Origin: Acidobacteriota bacterium
Lineage (GTDB): Bacteria; Acidobacteriota; Blastocatellia; Pyrinomonadales; Pyrinomonadaceae
Length of the DNA stretch: 64,000 bases
NCBI GenBank assembly: GCA_003697135.1
Contig: RFGC01000037.1
Location: 1-64,000, forward strand
Reading direction: 5' to 3'
Shown: positions 48,635 to 58,802 of the stretch, one piece after another
Numbering within the stretch: position 1 is the stretch's first letter
Layout: every line of letters begins with the position of its first letter
Position numbers and translations under genes: made by a program
The notes under the pieces: model-generated
What the model saw: the letters and a program-made list of their open reading frames with translations, nothing else
Databases searched by the model: none
What the model was told of the DNA's origin: nothing

Positions 48635-50350
48635 TCATTGAGTGAAACCGAGTTTTTTGGCAAAAGCTCTGTAGATTTTGTTGACTTCTTCAACTTTAAG
48701 GAGTTTTGCCGATAAGAAAAATACTATAACGCCGAATGCTACTGGGATTAGGCATTCAATAGCTTTGGCAATCAAGCTAGATGCTTTGAGCTGTGAATGA
48801 AGCCAAGAAAAGAGTAGCCAAGTGCTGATAGACATAATTGCCGATGCAATGGCGATCTTGAAGAATGCAGATGCGATTTTTCGTCCGTTCAGTCCTTTTA
48901 TTCTCCTTCTCATTATTGCTGCGAGGGCGAAGAAATTTACAAGAGCAACGCTTGAAGTAGCCAGTGCCACGCCAACATGAGCTAGTCCGTGTGGATGTTC
49001 GGCAGAAACATGAAAATGTGAAAGCCAGTTGCGGAAAAAGTATGATGCAAGTGCATTTACCAAAATTGATAGAACCGCTATTAACATCGGCGTTTTAGCA
49101 TCGTTTAATGCGTAAAATGCAGGAGAAAGCACTTTGATTGCGGCATAGCCTGTTAATCCTATGGCGTAGCCTGCAAGGGCGTAAGCAGTCATCGGAACGT
49201 CTGTTTCCTTAAATGCGCCGCCATGCGAGTAAAGAAGCCTTATAATCGGCTCGCCCAAGACTATCAAGCCACAAGCTGATGGCACGGTCATCAGGAAAAC
49301 TAAAGTGAGTGAGTCGGAAAGTGTGTTGCGGAATTCTACAAGTTTATTCTGGCTTGCCATTCTAGAAAGCACAGGCACGGAAGCCGTTCCGACAGCAACG
49401 CCGAAAACACCGATGGGAAACTGCATCAAGCGAAAAGCATATTGTAGCCATGAGATTCCTCCTTCAATTCCCGACACGAAAAAGGTATTTACCATGACGT
49501 TTATTTGCACCGCCGATGTTCCCAAGATTGCGGGCGTCATTAGTTTCATAACTTGGCGAACGCCTTCGTCGGTAAAGCTCAGGATTGGAGAAAATCGAAA
49601 GCCGACTTTTAGGAGTGACGGAACCTGCATTAAAAATTGTGCCGCTCCGCCGATGAGCGTTCCTATAGCCATGCCGATTATCGCCCATTGAGCATTCATG
49701 CTTGGGACGGTTTCCTTGTCGAAAGACCTTTCCCAACTGCCACCTGAAAGCCAATAAGCGAAGCCTAAACCAAATAGGATCGAAACGATGTTGAAAACCG
49801 TTGAAGCCGATGCAGGAATACCAAAAATTCCTTTGGTATTCAAAACTCCCATCGCAACTGCGGCGAGTGCAACTAGCAGAATGAAGGGAAACATTATTTG
49901 AGTCATTACGGTTGCAAGCCATGCTTTTTCGGGCGAGAAACCATCGGCAATTAGATTGACTATTTGTTCGGAGAATATGATTCCGATTATTGTGATGATA
50001 CTCAAGACAACTGCTAGAGCATTCATCACCAGCGAAGCTAATCTCCATGCTTCTTTTTCGCTTTTGTTTATTTGGTAATCAGTGAAAACCTTTACGAAAG
50101 CGGCTGATAAAGCACCTTCGGCGAAGAGATCACGTAAGACATTGGGAATGCGAAACGCAACTTGGTAAGCATCATAAAGAAACCCAGCTCCGAAGTAATA
50201 CGCAAAAACCTGCTCTCGGATCAAGCCCATTATTCGGGAAAACATCACGGCTATCGAGACAACTCCGGCCGAGCGGGCTACGCTCGTTTGCTTTGTCATG
50301 GGCTTTTTTTCTGATTCAGCTGATTGACTTATGCCTGTCGTTTGATTCAT
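48635..50350 (-). CDS. murJ: Lipid II flippase MurJ
   Basis: A 571-aa protein with about 14 hydrophobic helices. The N-terminal VARSAGVVSIAVMFSRIMGLIREQVFAYYFGAG and AFRIPNVLRDLFAEGALSAAFVKVF are the MviN/MurJ signatures. It moves lipid II across the inner membrane for peptidoglycan synthesis. The start may be 50350 (GGATGAG upstream, overlapping plsC by 35 nt) or 50299. It is followed by 98 bp to marR. Confidence 0.95.
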   Translation of the reverse strand: MNQTTGISQSAESEKKPMTKQTSVARSAGVVSIAVMFSRIMGLIREQVFAYYFGAGFLYDAYQVAFRIPNVLRDLFAEGALSAAFVKVFTDYQINKSEKEAWRLASLVMNALAVVLSIITIIGIIFSEQIVNLIADGFSPEKAWLATVMTQIMFPFILLVALAAVAMGVLNTKGIFGIPASASTVFNIVSILFGLGFAYWLSGGSWERSFDKETVPSMNAQWAIIGMAIGTLIGGAAQFLMQVPSLLKVGFRFSPILSFTDEGVRQVMKLMTPAILGTSAVQINVMVNTFFVSGIEGGISWLQYAFRLMQFPIGVFGVAVGTASVPVLSRMASQNKLVEFRNTLSDSLTLVFLMTVPSACGLIVLGEPIIRLLYSHGGAFKETDVPMTAYALAGYAIGLTGYAAIKVLSPAFYALNDAKTPMLIAVLSILVNALASYFFRNWLSHFHVSAEHPHGLAHVGVALATSSVALVNFFALAAIMRRRIKGLNGRKIASAFFKIAIASAIMSISTWLLFSWLHSQLKASSLIAKAIECLIPVAFGVIVFFLSAKLLKVEEVNKIYRAFAKKLGFTQ

Positions 50351-51248
50351 TTATGCTACTCATCCAAGTTTTGTCTTTTTCCGCCAGTTCTTTGATCTTT
50401 TCCATGAGAAAGTCTGCAATCTCTTTGTGAGTTTTCAGCCGGTTTGGCTTTGAAAAGAATTCTGAAAGGTCTAAAGGTTCACCAAACCATATACGGATTT
50501 TCTCTCCACCTGTCCAGTTTCCGATTATTTGTTTTGGTAGATTGTTTCCCAAACCCGCAATAAAGATCGGCACAACCTGCGGTTTTGCTTCCATTATCAA
50601 TTTGCCTACCCCTGTTTGAGCAGGTAGGAAACTATAAGGATCATCACTTAAATTTCGTTTGCCTTCTGGGTGGAAACCGATTATGTTTGGTTTATTTTCC
50701 GAACATACATGCACGAGGAAACGGAGCGAGAATTTGTCGAACTGTCGTTTCTTAGACTCTCCCGCTTCACGAAAAAATGGTGGAAACATCGAAAACCATC
50801 CCATAATGAAGTTCACAAACCAGCCTAAAGGTGATTCGTAAAAGAATCTAGCTCTGACAGGAAAATAAAGATAAAAGCGCCTCTTTGTTCTGCGGAAAAG
50901 CATTGCTGAAACGACATACATATCAAAAAACGAGCGATGGTTTGCAACTAGCAAGATAGGCCGATTAGGGTCGGTTTTTTCAAAGTTTTCAAGACCGAAA
51001 ACGTTCATCAAGTTGTAAGTGCATATCTTTATCCAGAGCGAGCCGATATGCCGTTGGAAAAAAGTCATCAATTCTTTCAACCAGCCTTTGTTCATTCTTT
51101 CGGCAAGCCGAAAGCCGATGAGTTCTATTTTTGAAAGAGGTTCTATTTCTTCCGGCGTGGGAGAAACCAATTCTTTTCTTTTGTTTTGTGTAATTTCCTC
51201 ACGCCTTTCAGGTAGTTCAGTTCTGTGGGTTTCTGAAACTCTGCTCAT
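50316..51248 (-). CDS. 1-acyl-sn-glycerol-3-phosphate acyltransferase-like (PlsC family)
   Basis: A 310-aa protein. The acyltransferase motif I is ANHRSFFDMYV (His-x4-Asp). Motif III is GFHPEGKRNLSDDPYSFLPAQTGVGKLIMEA, and the VVPIFIAG segment is motif IV. A hydrophobic stretch lies before motif I. It acylates lysophosphatidate or a related lipid. The 3' end overlaps the murJ start; gpmA is 6 nt upstream, so gpmA-plsC-murJ is probably one operon. Confidence 0.88.
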   Translation of the reverse strand: MSRVSETHRTELPERREEITQNKRKELVSPTPEEIEPLSKIELIGFRLAERMNKGWLKELMTFFQRHIGSLWIKICTYNLMNVFGLENFEKTDPNRPILLVANHRSFFDMYVVSAMLFRRTKRRFYLYFPVRARFFYESPLGWFVNFIMGWFSMFPPFFREAGESKKRQFDKFSLRFLVHVCSENKPNIIGFHPEGKRNLSDDPYSFLPAQTGVGKLIMEAKPQVVPIFIAGLGNNLPKQIIGNWTGGEKIRIWFGEPLDLSEFFSKPNRLKTHKEIADFLMEKIKELAEKDKTWMSSINESNDRHKSIS

Positions 51249-51254
51249 TTCGGC

Positions 51255-52013
51255 TTAATTTTGCTTGATTTTACCTTGTTTAGCCACAGCTTCTTGAGCC
51301 GCTTTGACAGCTTCTGGATCGCCCAAATAAAAACTCTTCAAAGGCTTTAGGTCTTCGTCCAATTCGTAAACTAAGGGAATGCCTGTTGGGATATTGAGAT
51401 TTACGATTTCCTCGTCACTTATTTGATCAAGGTGTTTGACAAGGGCGCGCAAGGAATTCCCATGGGCAACTATTATGAGTTTCTTACCTGATTGGATTTT
51501 AGGAGCTATTTCTTGTTGCCAAAGCGGAATCACTCTTGCAACTGTATCTTTGAGGCATTCGGTTCTCGGTAGTTCTTCTGCAGGGATCGAGCTGTAACGT
51601 GGGTCGTTTTTGATTTCGATTAGTCTTTCGTCGTTATCGCTTAGTTCTGGCGGGCGAGTTTCATAGCTTCTTCGCCATATAAGGACCTGCTCTTCGCCGT
51701 ATTTCATTGCCATCTCGGATTTATTCAAACCTTGCAAAGCGCCGTAGTGGCGTTCATTAAGACGCCATGTTTTGATTTCTGGAATCCACATCAAGTCCAT
51801 TTCGTCCAGTATGATCCAAAGCGTGCGTATGGCACGCTTTAACACTGAAGTATAGGCTTCGTCGAATGAAAAGCCTTCTTCTTTGAGTAATTTCCCTGCT
51901 TGTCTAGCTTCTGTGATGCCTTTTTCAGAAAGATCAACATCTTTCCAACCCGTAAAACGATTTTCTTTATTCCATTCACTTTCACCGTGCCTGACTAAAA
52001 CTAGCTTGTGCAT
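51255..52013 (-). CDS. gpmA: 2,3-bisphosphoglycerate-dependent phosphoglycerate mutase
   Basis: A 252-aa protein. It begins [22 protein letters not shown] with the catalytic His in RHGES, then [33 protein letters not shown], and the second His in [17 protein letters not shown]. It interconverts 3- and 2-phosphoglycerate in glycolysis/gluconeogenesis. ATG 52013 is chosen, with GAGAGG upstream; an in-frame start lies at 52028. It is divergent from rnc. Confidence 0.97.
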   Translation of the reverse strand: MHKLVLVRHGESEWNKENRFTGWKDVDLSEKGITEARQAGKLLKEEGFSFDEAYTSVLKRAIRTLWIILDEMDLMWIPEIKTWRLNERHYGALQGLNKSEMAMKYGEEQVLIWRRSYETRPPELSDNDERLIEIKNDPRYSSIPAEELPRTECLKDTVARVIPLWQQEIAPKIQSGKKLIIVAHGNSLRALVKHLDQISDEEIVNLNIPTGIPLVYELDEDLKPLKSFYLGDPEAVKAAQEAVAKQGKIKQN

Positions 52014-52148
52014 ATTTAGACCTCTCAAACATGGAGCAAAACCTTAAAAGAGATTCAGACTTCGATTATATTTGCATGCAAGAAACAATCAAAACGGAAG
52101 AACCTTTGCGAGTCTCTGTAGCCAATAGAGATATGCTAAAATTCTTTT

Positions 52149-52871
52149 ATGCCGTCTTCTGATTTAGTTATTTTGGAAAGAGAGATTGGGCATCAATTCA
52201 GAGACAGGGAACTGCTCAAGAGGGCTTTGACTCATAGGTCTTGGGCCTATGAAAATGCTCCAACGAGAGAGGATGAAAACAAGATTAGGAAGCTTCATAA
52301 CGAATCGCTAGAGTTTGTGGGTGATGCGGTGTTAAACCTTGCAATTGTTGAGATTCTTTACCATAAGTTTCCAGAATGCAGTGAAGGCGAGCTTACCTTG
52401 ATGAAACATTTTTTGGTCAGTGCATCAACGATTGCCAAAGTAGCTCAGAAGATAAAATTAGGTGATTACATAATCATCGGGCGAGGAGAAGAAAAGACAG
52501 GTGGTCGGGCAAAAAGAACTTTGTTAGCTGATAGTTTCGAGGCTTTGACGGGGGCTATTTTTCTTGACGCGGGTTACATCAAGGCAAAATCTTTTGTCGA
52601 AAAGATGTTTGCTGATGAACTTAAAGAAATTACGCCTGAGTCTGCTTTGGACTACAAGACGCTTTTGCAAGAAATACTGCAAGCCCAAAAGAAGGAAGCA
52701 CCTAGATACAGGGTTATTGAAAAATTAGGCCCGCCGCACAAACCGACCTTTTTTGTTGAGGTTGAATGGGATGGCGGAAAAGCTGTGGGTAAAGGCTGTT
52801 CAATAAAACAAGCCGAAACCGCAGCGGCAAGTTTGGCACTTGAGAAAATCAGAAATGAATCAGCCTTTTAG
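52149..52871 (+). CDS. rnc: Ribonuclease III
   Basis: A 240-aa protein. The catalytic domain signature is NESLEFVGDAVLNLAIVEIL (Glu and Asp metal ligands), with a second acidic site at TLLADSFEALTGAIFLDAG. A dsRNA-binding domain occupies about 160-235 (DYKTLLQEILQAQKKEAPRY...GKGCSIKQAETAAASLALEKI). It processes rRNA precursors and dsRNA. It is 49 nt upstream of the chosen lepB start, same strand. Confidence 0.97.
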   Translation: MPSSDLVILEREIGHQFRDRELLKRALTHRSWAYENAPTREDENKIRKLHNESLEFVGDAVLNLAIVEILYHKFPECSEGELTLMKHFLVSASTIAKVAQKIKLGDYIIIGRGEEKTGGRAKRTLLADSFEALTGAIFLDAGYIKAKSFVEKMFADELKEITPESALDYKTLLQEILQAQKKEAPRYRVIEKLGPPHKPTFFVEVEWDGGKAVGKGCSIKQAETAAASLALEKIRNESAF

Positions 52872-52920
52872 TTTCACAAATTTTGATACTTGCGATAATT
52901 TCGCTAAAGAGGAAACGATT

Positions 52921-53766
52921 ATGAAGGCAAAGGAAGAAAAAGAAAAGGTAGGAGAAATCGAAGCAGAGGAACGCCAGAAGAGTCTGATCAGAGAATACTT
53001 TGAATCCCTCGTAGAGACTTTGATAATAGCGTTGTTCGGAATGACCTTTGTTGTTCAAGCGGTGACAGTGCCAACAGGCTCTATGCAAAACACCATCTTG
53101 ATAGGTGATTACTTGCTTGTCAACAAGTTTATTTTCCCGCCCGGTGGAAATCCAGTCCCATTTTTTCCGCAAAGAGAGATTCGACGTGGAGATATAATCG
53201 TTTTTAAGTATCCGGGCAACAAAATCAACCCTTATCCTGATATAGCCAGAGGAATCGTTCCTTATCAGGTCAATTACGTCAAGCGTGTAATTGCCCTTCC
53301 CGGCGAGACGGTTGAGTTTCGCGATAACAATGTTTACATAAACGGTGAATTGCTGCCAGAACATAGAATAATTGCCGATCCACCCAGGAGTTTTGGGGAT
53401 GATGGCGAGATGTCGGCATTGAGAATAAAATCAGAGGAGCCGCGTTTACCTGAACACAAGTGGGACGTCTATTACTCAAGCGAATCTATGGAGGCTGTGA
53501 AAAACGGGACATACAAGGTTGATCCGAGAATGAATTTTGGTGTGCCGGGCAAAATAATTAAAGTTCCCGAAGACAGCTATTTCGTTTTAGGCGATAGTCG
53601 AGATCAGAGCGAGGATAGCAGATTCTGGGGTTTCGTTCATAGAGATTTAATCGTCGGGCAGGCAATGTTTGTCTATTGGTCTTGCGACAAAACTGCGGCA
53701 GGAGATTCTTTCTTAGGGTGCTTGCTTCATCCACGCCTTGATAGAATCGGGAAGGTTATCAAATAG
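52921..53766 (+). CDS. lepB: Signal peptidase I
   Basis: A 281-aa S26 serine protease. A membrane helix (ETLIIALFGMTFVVQAVTV) precedes the catalytic Ser in PTGSMQNTI; the general-base Lys is in YVKRVIALPGE, and the C-terminal box is YFVLGDSRDQSEDSRFWGFV. It cleaves signal peptides on the outer face of the inner membrane. The ATG at 52921 is chosen for the AAGAGGAAA upstream; in-frame starts at 52840 and 52855 overlap the rnc end. Confidence 0.95.
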   Translation: MKAKEEKEKVGEIEAEERQKSLIREYFESLVETLIIALFGMTFVVQAVTVPTGSMQNTILIGDYLLVNKFIFPPGGNPVPFFPQREIRRGDIIVFKYPGNKINPYPDIARGIVPYQVNYVKRVIALPGETVEFRDNNVYINGELLPEHRIIADPPRSFGDDGEMSALRIKSEEPRLPEHKWDVYYSSESMEAVKNGTYKVDPRMNFGVPGKIIKVPEDSYFVLGDSRDQSEDSRFWGFVHRDLIVGQAMFVYWSCDKTAAGDSFLGCLLHPRLDRIGKVIK

Positions 53767-53773
53767 GCTGGAT

Positions 53774-54559
53774 ATGCCAGTTTGGAAACTTGAGATTGAA
53801 TACAAAGGCACAAGATATAGCGGCTGGCAAATCCAGAAAAATGCAAGAACCATCCAAGGCGAGCTAATGAAAGCCGCTAGGGAGATTTTTCGTTCGGCTG
53901 AAAAAATCGAGATTGGCGGAGCAGGCAGAACCGATGCAGGTGTCCATGCGATTTCACAAGTTGCGCATCTAAAAGTCTCGAAAGCTTCTGAAACACTAAA
54001 GCCCTTGCAAATCCAGTTTGCTTTCAACGATTTGCTCCCACACGATATAAATATCTTAAAAGTGCAAAATGCTCCCGAAAATTTCCATGCTCGTCATGAT
54101 GCTATTTCGAGATATTACCTTTATCAAATAGCCACTCGCCGAACTGCTTTCGGAAAGGATTTCGTGTGGTGGGTTAAAGACAAACTAGACGTTGAAAGAA
54201 TGAAGAAGGCTTCAAGTTTGATAGTGGGAGTTCATGATTTTCGGGCTTTTTGCGATATTGAAAAGAATCAATCAACAATTGTTCGCGTTGAGAGATCAGA
54301 AGTCTTCATTGATGGCAGTTTGATTTGTTTTCGCATCGGAGCGAGCCATTTTTTATGGAAAATGGTAAGAAGGCTTGTCGGCACGCTCGTAGAAGTTGGG
54401 CGCAAGAATATCACGGTTGAAGAATTTGCAAAGATTTTGAACACTAACTCAAGGCATATCAAAGAATTTACAGCTCCGCCTTCGGGATTGTTTTTAGAGA
54501 AGGTTATTTACAAAGATGACGAACCGCCAAAGGAGTTCAAAGCCGTTTTTCCTGTTTGA
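53774..54559 (+). CDS. truA: tRNA pseudouridine synthase A
   Basis: A 261-aa protein. The catalytic Asp is in GGAGRTDAGVHAISQVAH; other family segments are YKGTRYSGWQIQKNARTIQGEL, FHARHDAISRYYLYQI and ASHFLWKMVRRLVGTLVEVG. It makes pseudouridine at positions 38-40 of the tRNA anticodon arm. ATG 53774 is preferred over the in-frame start at 53738, which lies inside lepB. It follows lepB by 7 nt. Confidence 0.96.
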   Translation: MPVWKLEIEYKGTRYSGWQIQKNARTIQGELMKAAREIFRSAEKIEIGGAGRTDAGVHAISQVAHLKVSKASETLKPLQIQFAFNDLLPHDINILKVQNAPENFHARHDAISRYYLYQIATRRTAFGKDFVWWVKDKLDVERMKKASSLIVGVHDFRAFCDIEKNQSTIVRVERSEVFIDGSLICFRIGASHFLWKMVRRLVGTLVEVGRKNITVEEFAKILNTNSRHIKEFTAPPSGLFLEKVIYKDDEPPKEFKAVFPV

Positions 54560-54628
54560 ATTTGCGTTTTCGGAAAATTTTTGAGAAATTAAAAACTTAA
54601 ATTTCTAGGCTTATAAGCGGAGTCTTCT

Positions 54629-54961
54629 ATGGCGAAAATCGTTGCTGAAACAGCTAATGGCACAATTACTTTCGATGCAGAGCAAGGTAGAAAACTGGTC
54701 TTGTGTTTGGAAGATAACGGAGTTGATATTCTCCATCGTTGCGGTGGAAACGCTAGATGCACGACTTGCAGGGTTGAGGTAATCTCAGGAGAAGTCGAGC
54801 CAATGGGCGAGGCAGAGAAGGCAATCCTATCAACAAAACCTGATGTGACCGATAAAATAAGGCTTTCTTGTCAGCTCCATGTGATCGGAGATTTGCATAT
54901 TAAAGTGATAAATCAAGCCAGCGTGAAAGGAATTGATCCTGGACCACGTCCTTCAGAGTAG
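54629..54961 (+). CDS. [2Fe-2S] ferredoxin
   Basis: A 110-aa plant/adrenodoxin-type ferredoxin. The ligands are in HRCGGNARCTTCRVEV (C-x5-C-x2-C) with the fourth Cys in RLSCQLHV. The C-terminal part is short. It carries electrons to an unknown partner. It is convergent with lpxK. Confidence 0.9.
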   Translation: MAKIVAETANGTITFDAEQGRKLVLCLEDNGVDILHRCGGNARCTTCRVEVISGEVEPMGEAEKAILSTKPDVTDKIRLSCQLHVIGDLHIKVINQASVKGIDPGPRPSE

Positions 54962-54994
54962 AACTTAGCGAAAATCGAAAGAAACTTACCTTTG

Positions 54995-56047
54995 TTAAGT
55001 CCAAAGAGCATCGAGAAAGTCCTTGAATCTTTGCTCTGGAAGGATTTGTGTTTTCAAAACAAAGCAAGGTAAATCGAATTGAAATTCCAGAAGTTTTACG
55101 GCATCTTTTGCTGTTGTCAAGAAAACTTCAGCGTCAGCGCTCATAGCTTCTGAATGAAGTTTCTTGATGTCTTTCAGCGTGTAGAAATGGTGGTCACGAA
55201 AAATTGATTTTCTAACGACGTTGTAACCTTCAGATTGCAGTTGTTTGAAGAATGCCTCAGGGTTTCCTATGGAACAGAAAACTAAAGCCTTCTTTTTTTT
55301 CAAATCTGATTGCCTATTTTTTGCAGTTTCTTCAAGTCCTTCCGCTGTCAATTTTGTTAGAGAAATAGGTTTCAAAGAGGAATTTTCAGCCGAAAATATC
55401 TTTTCTTCAGAGCAGAACTCACCTAGTTTAGTCTTTAACTCTTTCAAGGTTTTTTCTTGAACCAGATTGGTGCGGGTGATGACGACCGCATCAGCTCTTT
55501 TTAGGCTCGAGATAGGTTCACGCAAAATCCCTGCTGGCAAAAGATAGCCGTTACCAAAAGGATTCAGAGCATCAATTAAGACTATGTCAAGGTCTCTCTT
55601 TATTTTGAGGTGCTGAAAGGCATCGTCGAGAATGAACAGATCAGATTGAAAGTTCTGGATAGCCCAGCGTCCAGCTCTGATTCTATTGGCATCGGCGATG
55701 ACTTTAGCAAGTCCGCGCAAAGAGAGTGCGATTTCTAGAGGTTCGTCTGCTGTGAATTTGACGTCTGTTCTGAGTCTGCTACCGTCGGAAACAATAATCA
55801 TCTCTGATGCTTTTTTGCGCTTGTATCCCCTCGTCAAGACACAAATATTTTTGTTTTTTTTAGCGAAAAACTCGGCAATGAAAATAACCATGGGCGTTTT
55901 CCCAGTCCCGCCGACGGTTATGTTGCCAACGCTTATCGTCTTGGCAGTCAGCTTTTCGCTTTTCAGGAGATTTTTTTCATAGAGCCTGCTTCGTGAGCTT
56001 ATCAAAAAACCATAAATAGAACTTGCCAGATTCAAAAGCGGATTCAT
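54995..56047 (-). CDS. lpxK: Tetraacyldisaccharide 4'-kinase
   Basis: A 350-aa kinase. The P-loop lies in SVGNITVGGTGKTPMVIFIAE, and the Walker-B-like LILDDAFQHLKIKRDLDIVLID follows. Other family pieces are LTRGYKRK and DEPLEIALSLRG. It phosphorylates the 4' position of lipid A disaccharide. With waaA it supports a Kdo-lipid A outer membrane. It is divergent from galE. Confidence 0.96.
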   Translation of the reverse strand: MNPLLNLASSIYGFLISSRSRLYEKNLLKSEKLTAKTISVGNITVGGTGKTPMVIFIAEFFAKKNKNICVLTRGYKRKKASEMIIVSDGSRLRTDVKFTADEPLEIALSLRGLAKVIADANRIRAGRWAIQNFQSDLFILDDAFQHLKIKRDLDIVLIDALNPFGNGYLLPAGILREPISSLKRADAVVITRTNLVQEKTLKELKTKLGEFCSEEKIFSAENSSLKPISLTKLTAEGLEETAKNRQSDLKKKKALVFCSIGNPEAFFKQLQSEGYNVVRKSIFRDHHFYTLKDIKKLHSEAMSADAEVFLTTAKDAVKLLEFQFDLPCFVLKTQILPEQRFKDFLDALWT

Positions 56048-56147
56048 CTCTGCTTGAAATTATAATGCGAAAGCGCAATTTTGATAATCAACGTCCTGTC
56101 TTTTCGGATTCGCTTGTTGTTAGTAATCCTGCTAGACTAAAAGGTTT

Positions 56148-57161
56148 ATGAAAATCTTAGTCACTGGCGGAGCTGGGTATATTGGGAGTGTGACAGTTGA
56201 GCAGCTCCTGAAAAGAAATCACGAAGTAATTGTTTACGACAATCTTTCGACTGGAAGACTCAGTGCAGTTGCTGAAGGAGCAAAGTTCATCGAAGGCGAT
56301 GTTCTTGATGCTGAAAAACTTGCAGAAGTATTTTCGACGAATCGAGTCGAAGCAGTAATTCATCTTGCTGCTTGTGCGCTTGTTGGTGAATCAATGGCGA
56401 ATCCGCTTAAGTATTATCAAAACAATGTTATCGGAAGTTTGCGGTTGCTGGAAGCAATGACAAATGCCGGTGTGAAAAAGATAGTTTTTTCTTCAACATG
56501 CGCCGTTTACGGTGAACCAAAAGAAATCCCAATAAAGGAAACACATGAAACAAACCCAACAAGTTCTTATGGAGAAACAAAGCTAGCTGTTGAAAAAGCT
56601 TTGCGATGGTTTGAGAAAAGTTATGGCATTAGGCACGTCAGTTTAAGATATTTCAACGCCGCTGGTGCAAGTGAAAACTATGGAGAACTTCATGAGCCTG
56701 AAACTCATTTAATACCGAACGTTCTGAGAGTCGCGCTTGGAGAGAAAGAGCATGTTGAGGTTTTCGGAACGAATTATCCTACGCCCGATGGAACTTGCAT
56801 TCGCGATTATGTTCACGTGATTGATATAGCTTCGGCACACATTAAGGCGCTTGAAATTCTTGATGAAAAGAGTGAGGTTTTCAATATAGGTTGCGGTGAC
56901 GGTTATTCAGTGAAGGAAGTTATAGAAACGGCAGAGAAGGTAACAGGCAAAAAGATCAAGGTTATCTATGGCGATAGACGCACGGGCGATCCGGCTGTTT
57001 TAGTTGCAAGCTCCGAAAAGATTCAAAAAGAATTAGGCTGGAAACCGCAGTTTCAAAATCTCGAACAAATAATTTACTCCGCTTGGATTTGGATGAAAAA
57101 AATGCTTGAAGTTGAAAGTAATCAACTTCAAGCGTCGCAGGGAAGTTTTCATGAAACGTGA
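56148..57161 (+). CDS. galE: UDP-glucose 4-epimerase
   Basis: A 337-aa extended SDR. NAD motif GGAGYIGS at the N-terminus, the catalytic region SSTCAVYGEP and SSYGETKLAVEKALRW (Tyr-x3-Lys), then FNAAGA and the substrate segment DGTCIRDYVHV. Family-typical SSEKIQKELGWKPQ ends the domain. It interconverts UDP-glucose and UDP-galactose for envelope glycans. It is convergent with the PBP4-type gene (2-bp gap). Confidence 0.94.
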   Translation: MKILVTGGAGYIGSVTVEQLLKRNHEVIVYDNLSTGRLSAVAEGAKFIEGDVLDAEKLAEVFSTNRVEAVIHLAACALVGESMANPLKYYQNNVIGSLRLLEAMTNAGVKKIVFSSTCAVYGEPKEIPIKETHETNPTSSYGETKLAVEKALRWFEKSYGIRHVSLRYFNAAGASENYGELHEPETHLIPNVLRVALGEKEHVEVFGTNYPTPDGTCIRDYVHVIDIASAHIKALEILDEKSEVFNIGCGDGYSVKEVIETAEKVTGKKIKVIYGDRRTGDPAVLVASSEKIQKELGWKPQFQNLEQIIYSAWIWMKKMLEVESNQLQASQGSFHET

Positions 57162-57163
57162 CT

Positions 57164-58537
57164 TTAGTTTTTCACTGTATTCGAGAAAATGATGCGTGAT
57201 TGTGCTAGTTTTTGAGAGTTCATGGGGGAGTAAGCAAACGTTACAGGTCCGCCAAATTCATTCTGTATCTGTTTTATGTAAGAATCTTGGAAGTTTCTGA
57301 AGCGATGAACGCTGCCACGTTGGTTAAATATGACGAACAGAAGTTTTCCGCCGTTTCTTGTTTGCATTTCTCCACTGAGTGAGCTAACTCCGCCGTCTGT
57401 ATTGCCTAAAGTTCCAGTTTTACCGACTAAGCTTCCTATTGAGTAAATATCATTAAATCGGTTTTGTAAGGTTCCAGGGTCTATTCCAGCGACAGGCATT
57501 ACGTCGGCTAAAGTCATTCCGTAGCTTTCCAATTCCTTGAGAAAGACGCGCAGCAGTTTCATCATCGCACGAGGAGTAGCACGATTTATTCCTAGACCGC
57601 TGGAAGTTTGGAGATAAAATTCCTGATATGAAACGCCAATATCTCTTTGAACTATACTTGCGACCATGTAAGCTCCGCCAAGCTCATTTCCCAATCTCTC
57701 CGCAATGAAATTATTTGAGTAGCACATCATTAGCTTTACAATTTCCTTAAGCGGAATGGATTCATGCACGAAGAGAAGCTTGGCATTTTCCGGAATGATG
57801 CCTACATAGGTTTCTCCGAATATGGAAACGCCAGGTGAATAAATACCTTGAATTGCCATTCCTGACGTTTGCAGATATTCGAGCCAAGCTCTGGTTGCTG
57901 ATGCGCTTCTTTTTGCTGGGTCGAGAGTTGAAAGCAAAATCCTTGCTGATGTTTGAGGAGAGTTCGATTGATTGATTGTAAACTTGCCTGTTACAACTAG
58001 GTTGCCGTTTACTTCGCGAATTCCAAGTTTATTGAGTGCATCGGCGATCATTACGGCGTTTTGGGATTGGAATACAGGATCGCGCCCAGAGATATAAAGA
58101 TTGCCTTCCAACCTAGCATTCTGGTAGTCTATTGTTCCGTCTGTATAAACGGCAGTTTGAAATCTATAATCAGGACCGTGACTCTTCAAAATTGCATAGG
58201 CAGTGGCTACTTTGACATTTGAAGCAGGGTTAAAAGTCAAATCGGCATTGTATTCTCGAATTACTCTACCATCTAAGGTTTCAATCAAAATCCCGCTATA
58301 GCCCGGTATTACACTGCCTGATGTAATATCAGTTACAACATTGCTAGAGTCTAATTCTACGGAATTCGTGGGGGTAATCGGAATGTTGCTTCCTGTTTTC
58401 TTGACGAAGGGAGTTGGAGACGGTGTAGGATAAATGTTTATGGGTTGCAGAAATGGCGGTGGCCCGCTTTGAGCAAGAACTCCAGCCGTTGAGACAACTA
58501 AAGTTATGAAAATTATGAATAATTGCAGTTTCTTCAT
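57164..58537 (-). CDS. D-Ala-D-Ala carboxypeptidase/endopeptidase, PBP4 (S13) family
   Basis: About 457 aa. The ATG at 58537 has GGAGGAAAGG upstream; an upstream in-frame start at 58594 would add 19 residues before the signal peptide. The signal peptide ends GVLAQ, then a Pro/Thr-rich linker. The active-site triad motifs are SxxK in NPASNVKVATAYA, SxN in CYSNNFIAERLG and KTG in LVGKTGTLGNTDGG. It trims or cleaves peptidoglycan peptides in the periplasm. Confidence 0.92.
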   Translation of the reverse strand: MKKLQLFIIFITLVVSTAGVLAQSGPPPFLQPINIYPTPSPTPFVKKTGSNIPITPTNSVELDSSNVVTDITSGSVIPGYSGILIETLDGRVIREYNADLTFNPASNVKVATAYAILKSHGPDYRFQTAVYTDGTIDYQNARLEGNLYISGRDPVFQSQNAVMIADALNKLGIREVNGNLVVTGKFTINQSNSPQTSARILLSTLDPAKRSASATRAWLEYLQTSGMAIQGIYSPGVSIFGETYVGIIPENAKLLFVHESIPLKEIVKLMMCYSNNFIAERLGNELGGAYMVASIVQRDIGVSYQEFYLQTSSGLGINRATPRAMMKLLRVFLKELESYGMTLADVMPVAGIDPGTLQNRFNDIYSIGSLVGKTGTLGNTDGGVSSLSGEMQTRNGGKLLFVIFNQRGSVHRFRNFQDSYIKQIQNEFGGPVTFAYSPMNSQKLAQSRIIFSNTVKN

Positions 58538-58802
58538 CAGCCTTTCCTCCGTATTGAGTAAATCTAAAAATCGGCAAGTTTGTGGAATTCCCAAGGAAAC
58601 TTGCCAAATTATAACATGAAAAAGCCACTACTCCTCAAGCCTAATTTTCAAGAATTTACTTTCAACGCTTGCAAGACGATCTTTAGATGCAAGTTTTGCT
58701 CTTACAGCGGTTTTATTTTTCAGGTTTTCTGATGTTTTCCATCAGAATATATTTTAGCAAACCTCAATGTGTTGTTATGCTTATTTCTAAGGTATTTTTG
58801 CG

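Noticed and set aside
49464-50048. 194-aa frame on the minus strand within murJ
   Set aside because: It is out of frame with murJ on the same strand, and murJ has full family motifs; the sequence is low-complexity shadow.
48635-52013. gpmA-plsC-murJ as a novel system
   Set aside because: These are ordinary housekeeping genes packed closely; nothing links them to a new function.
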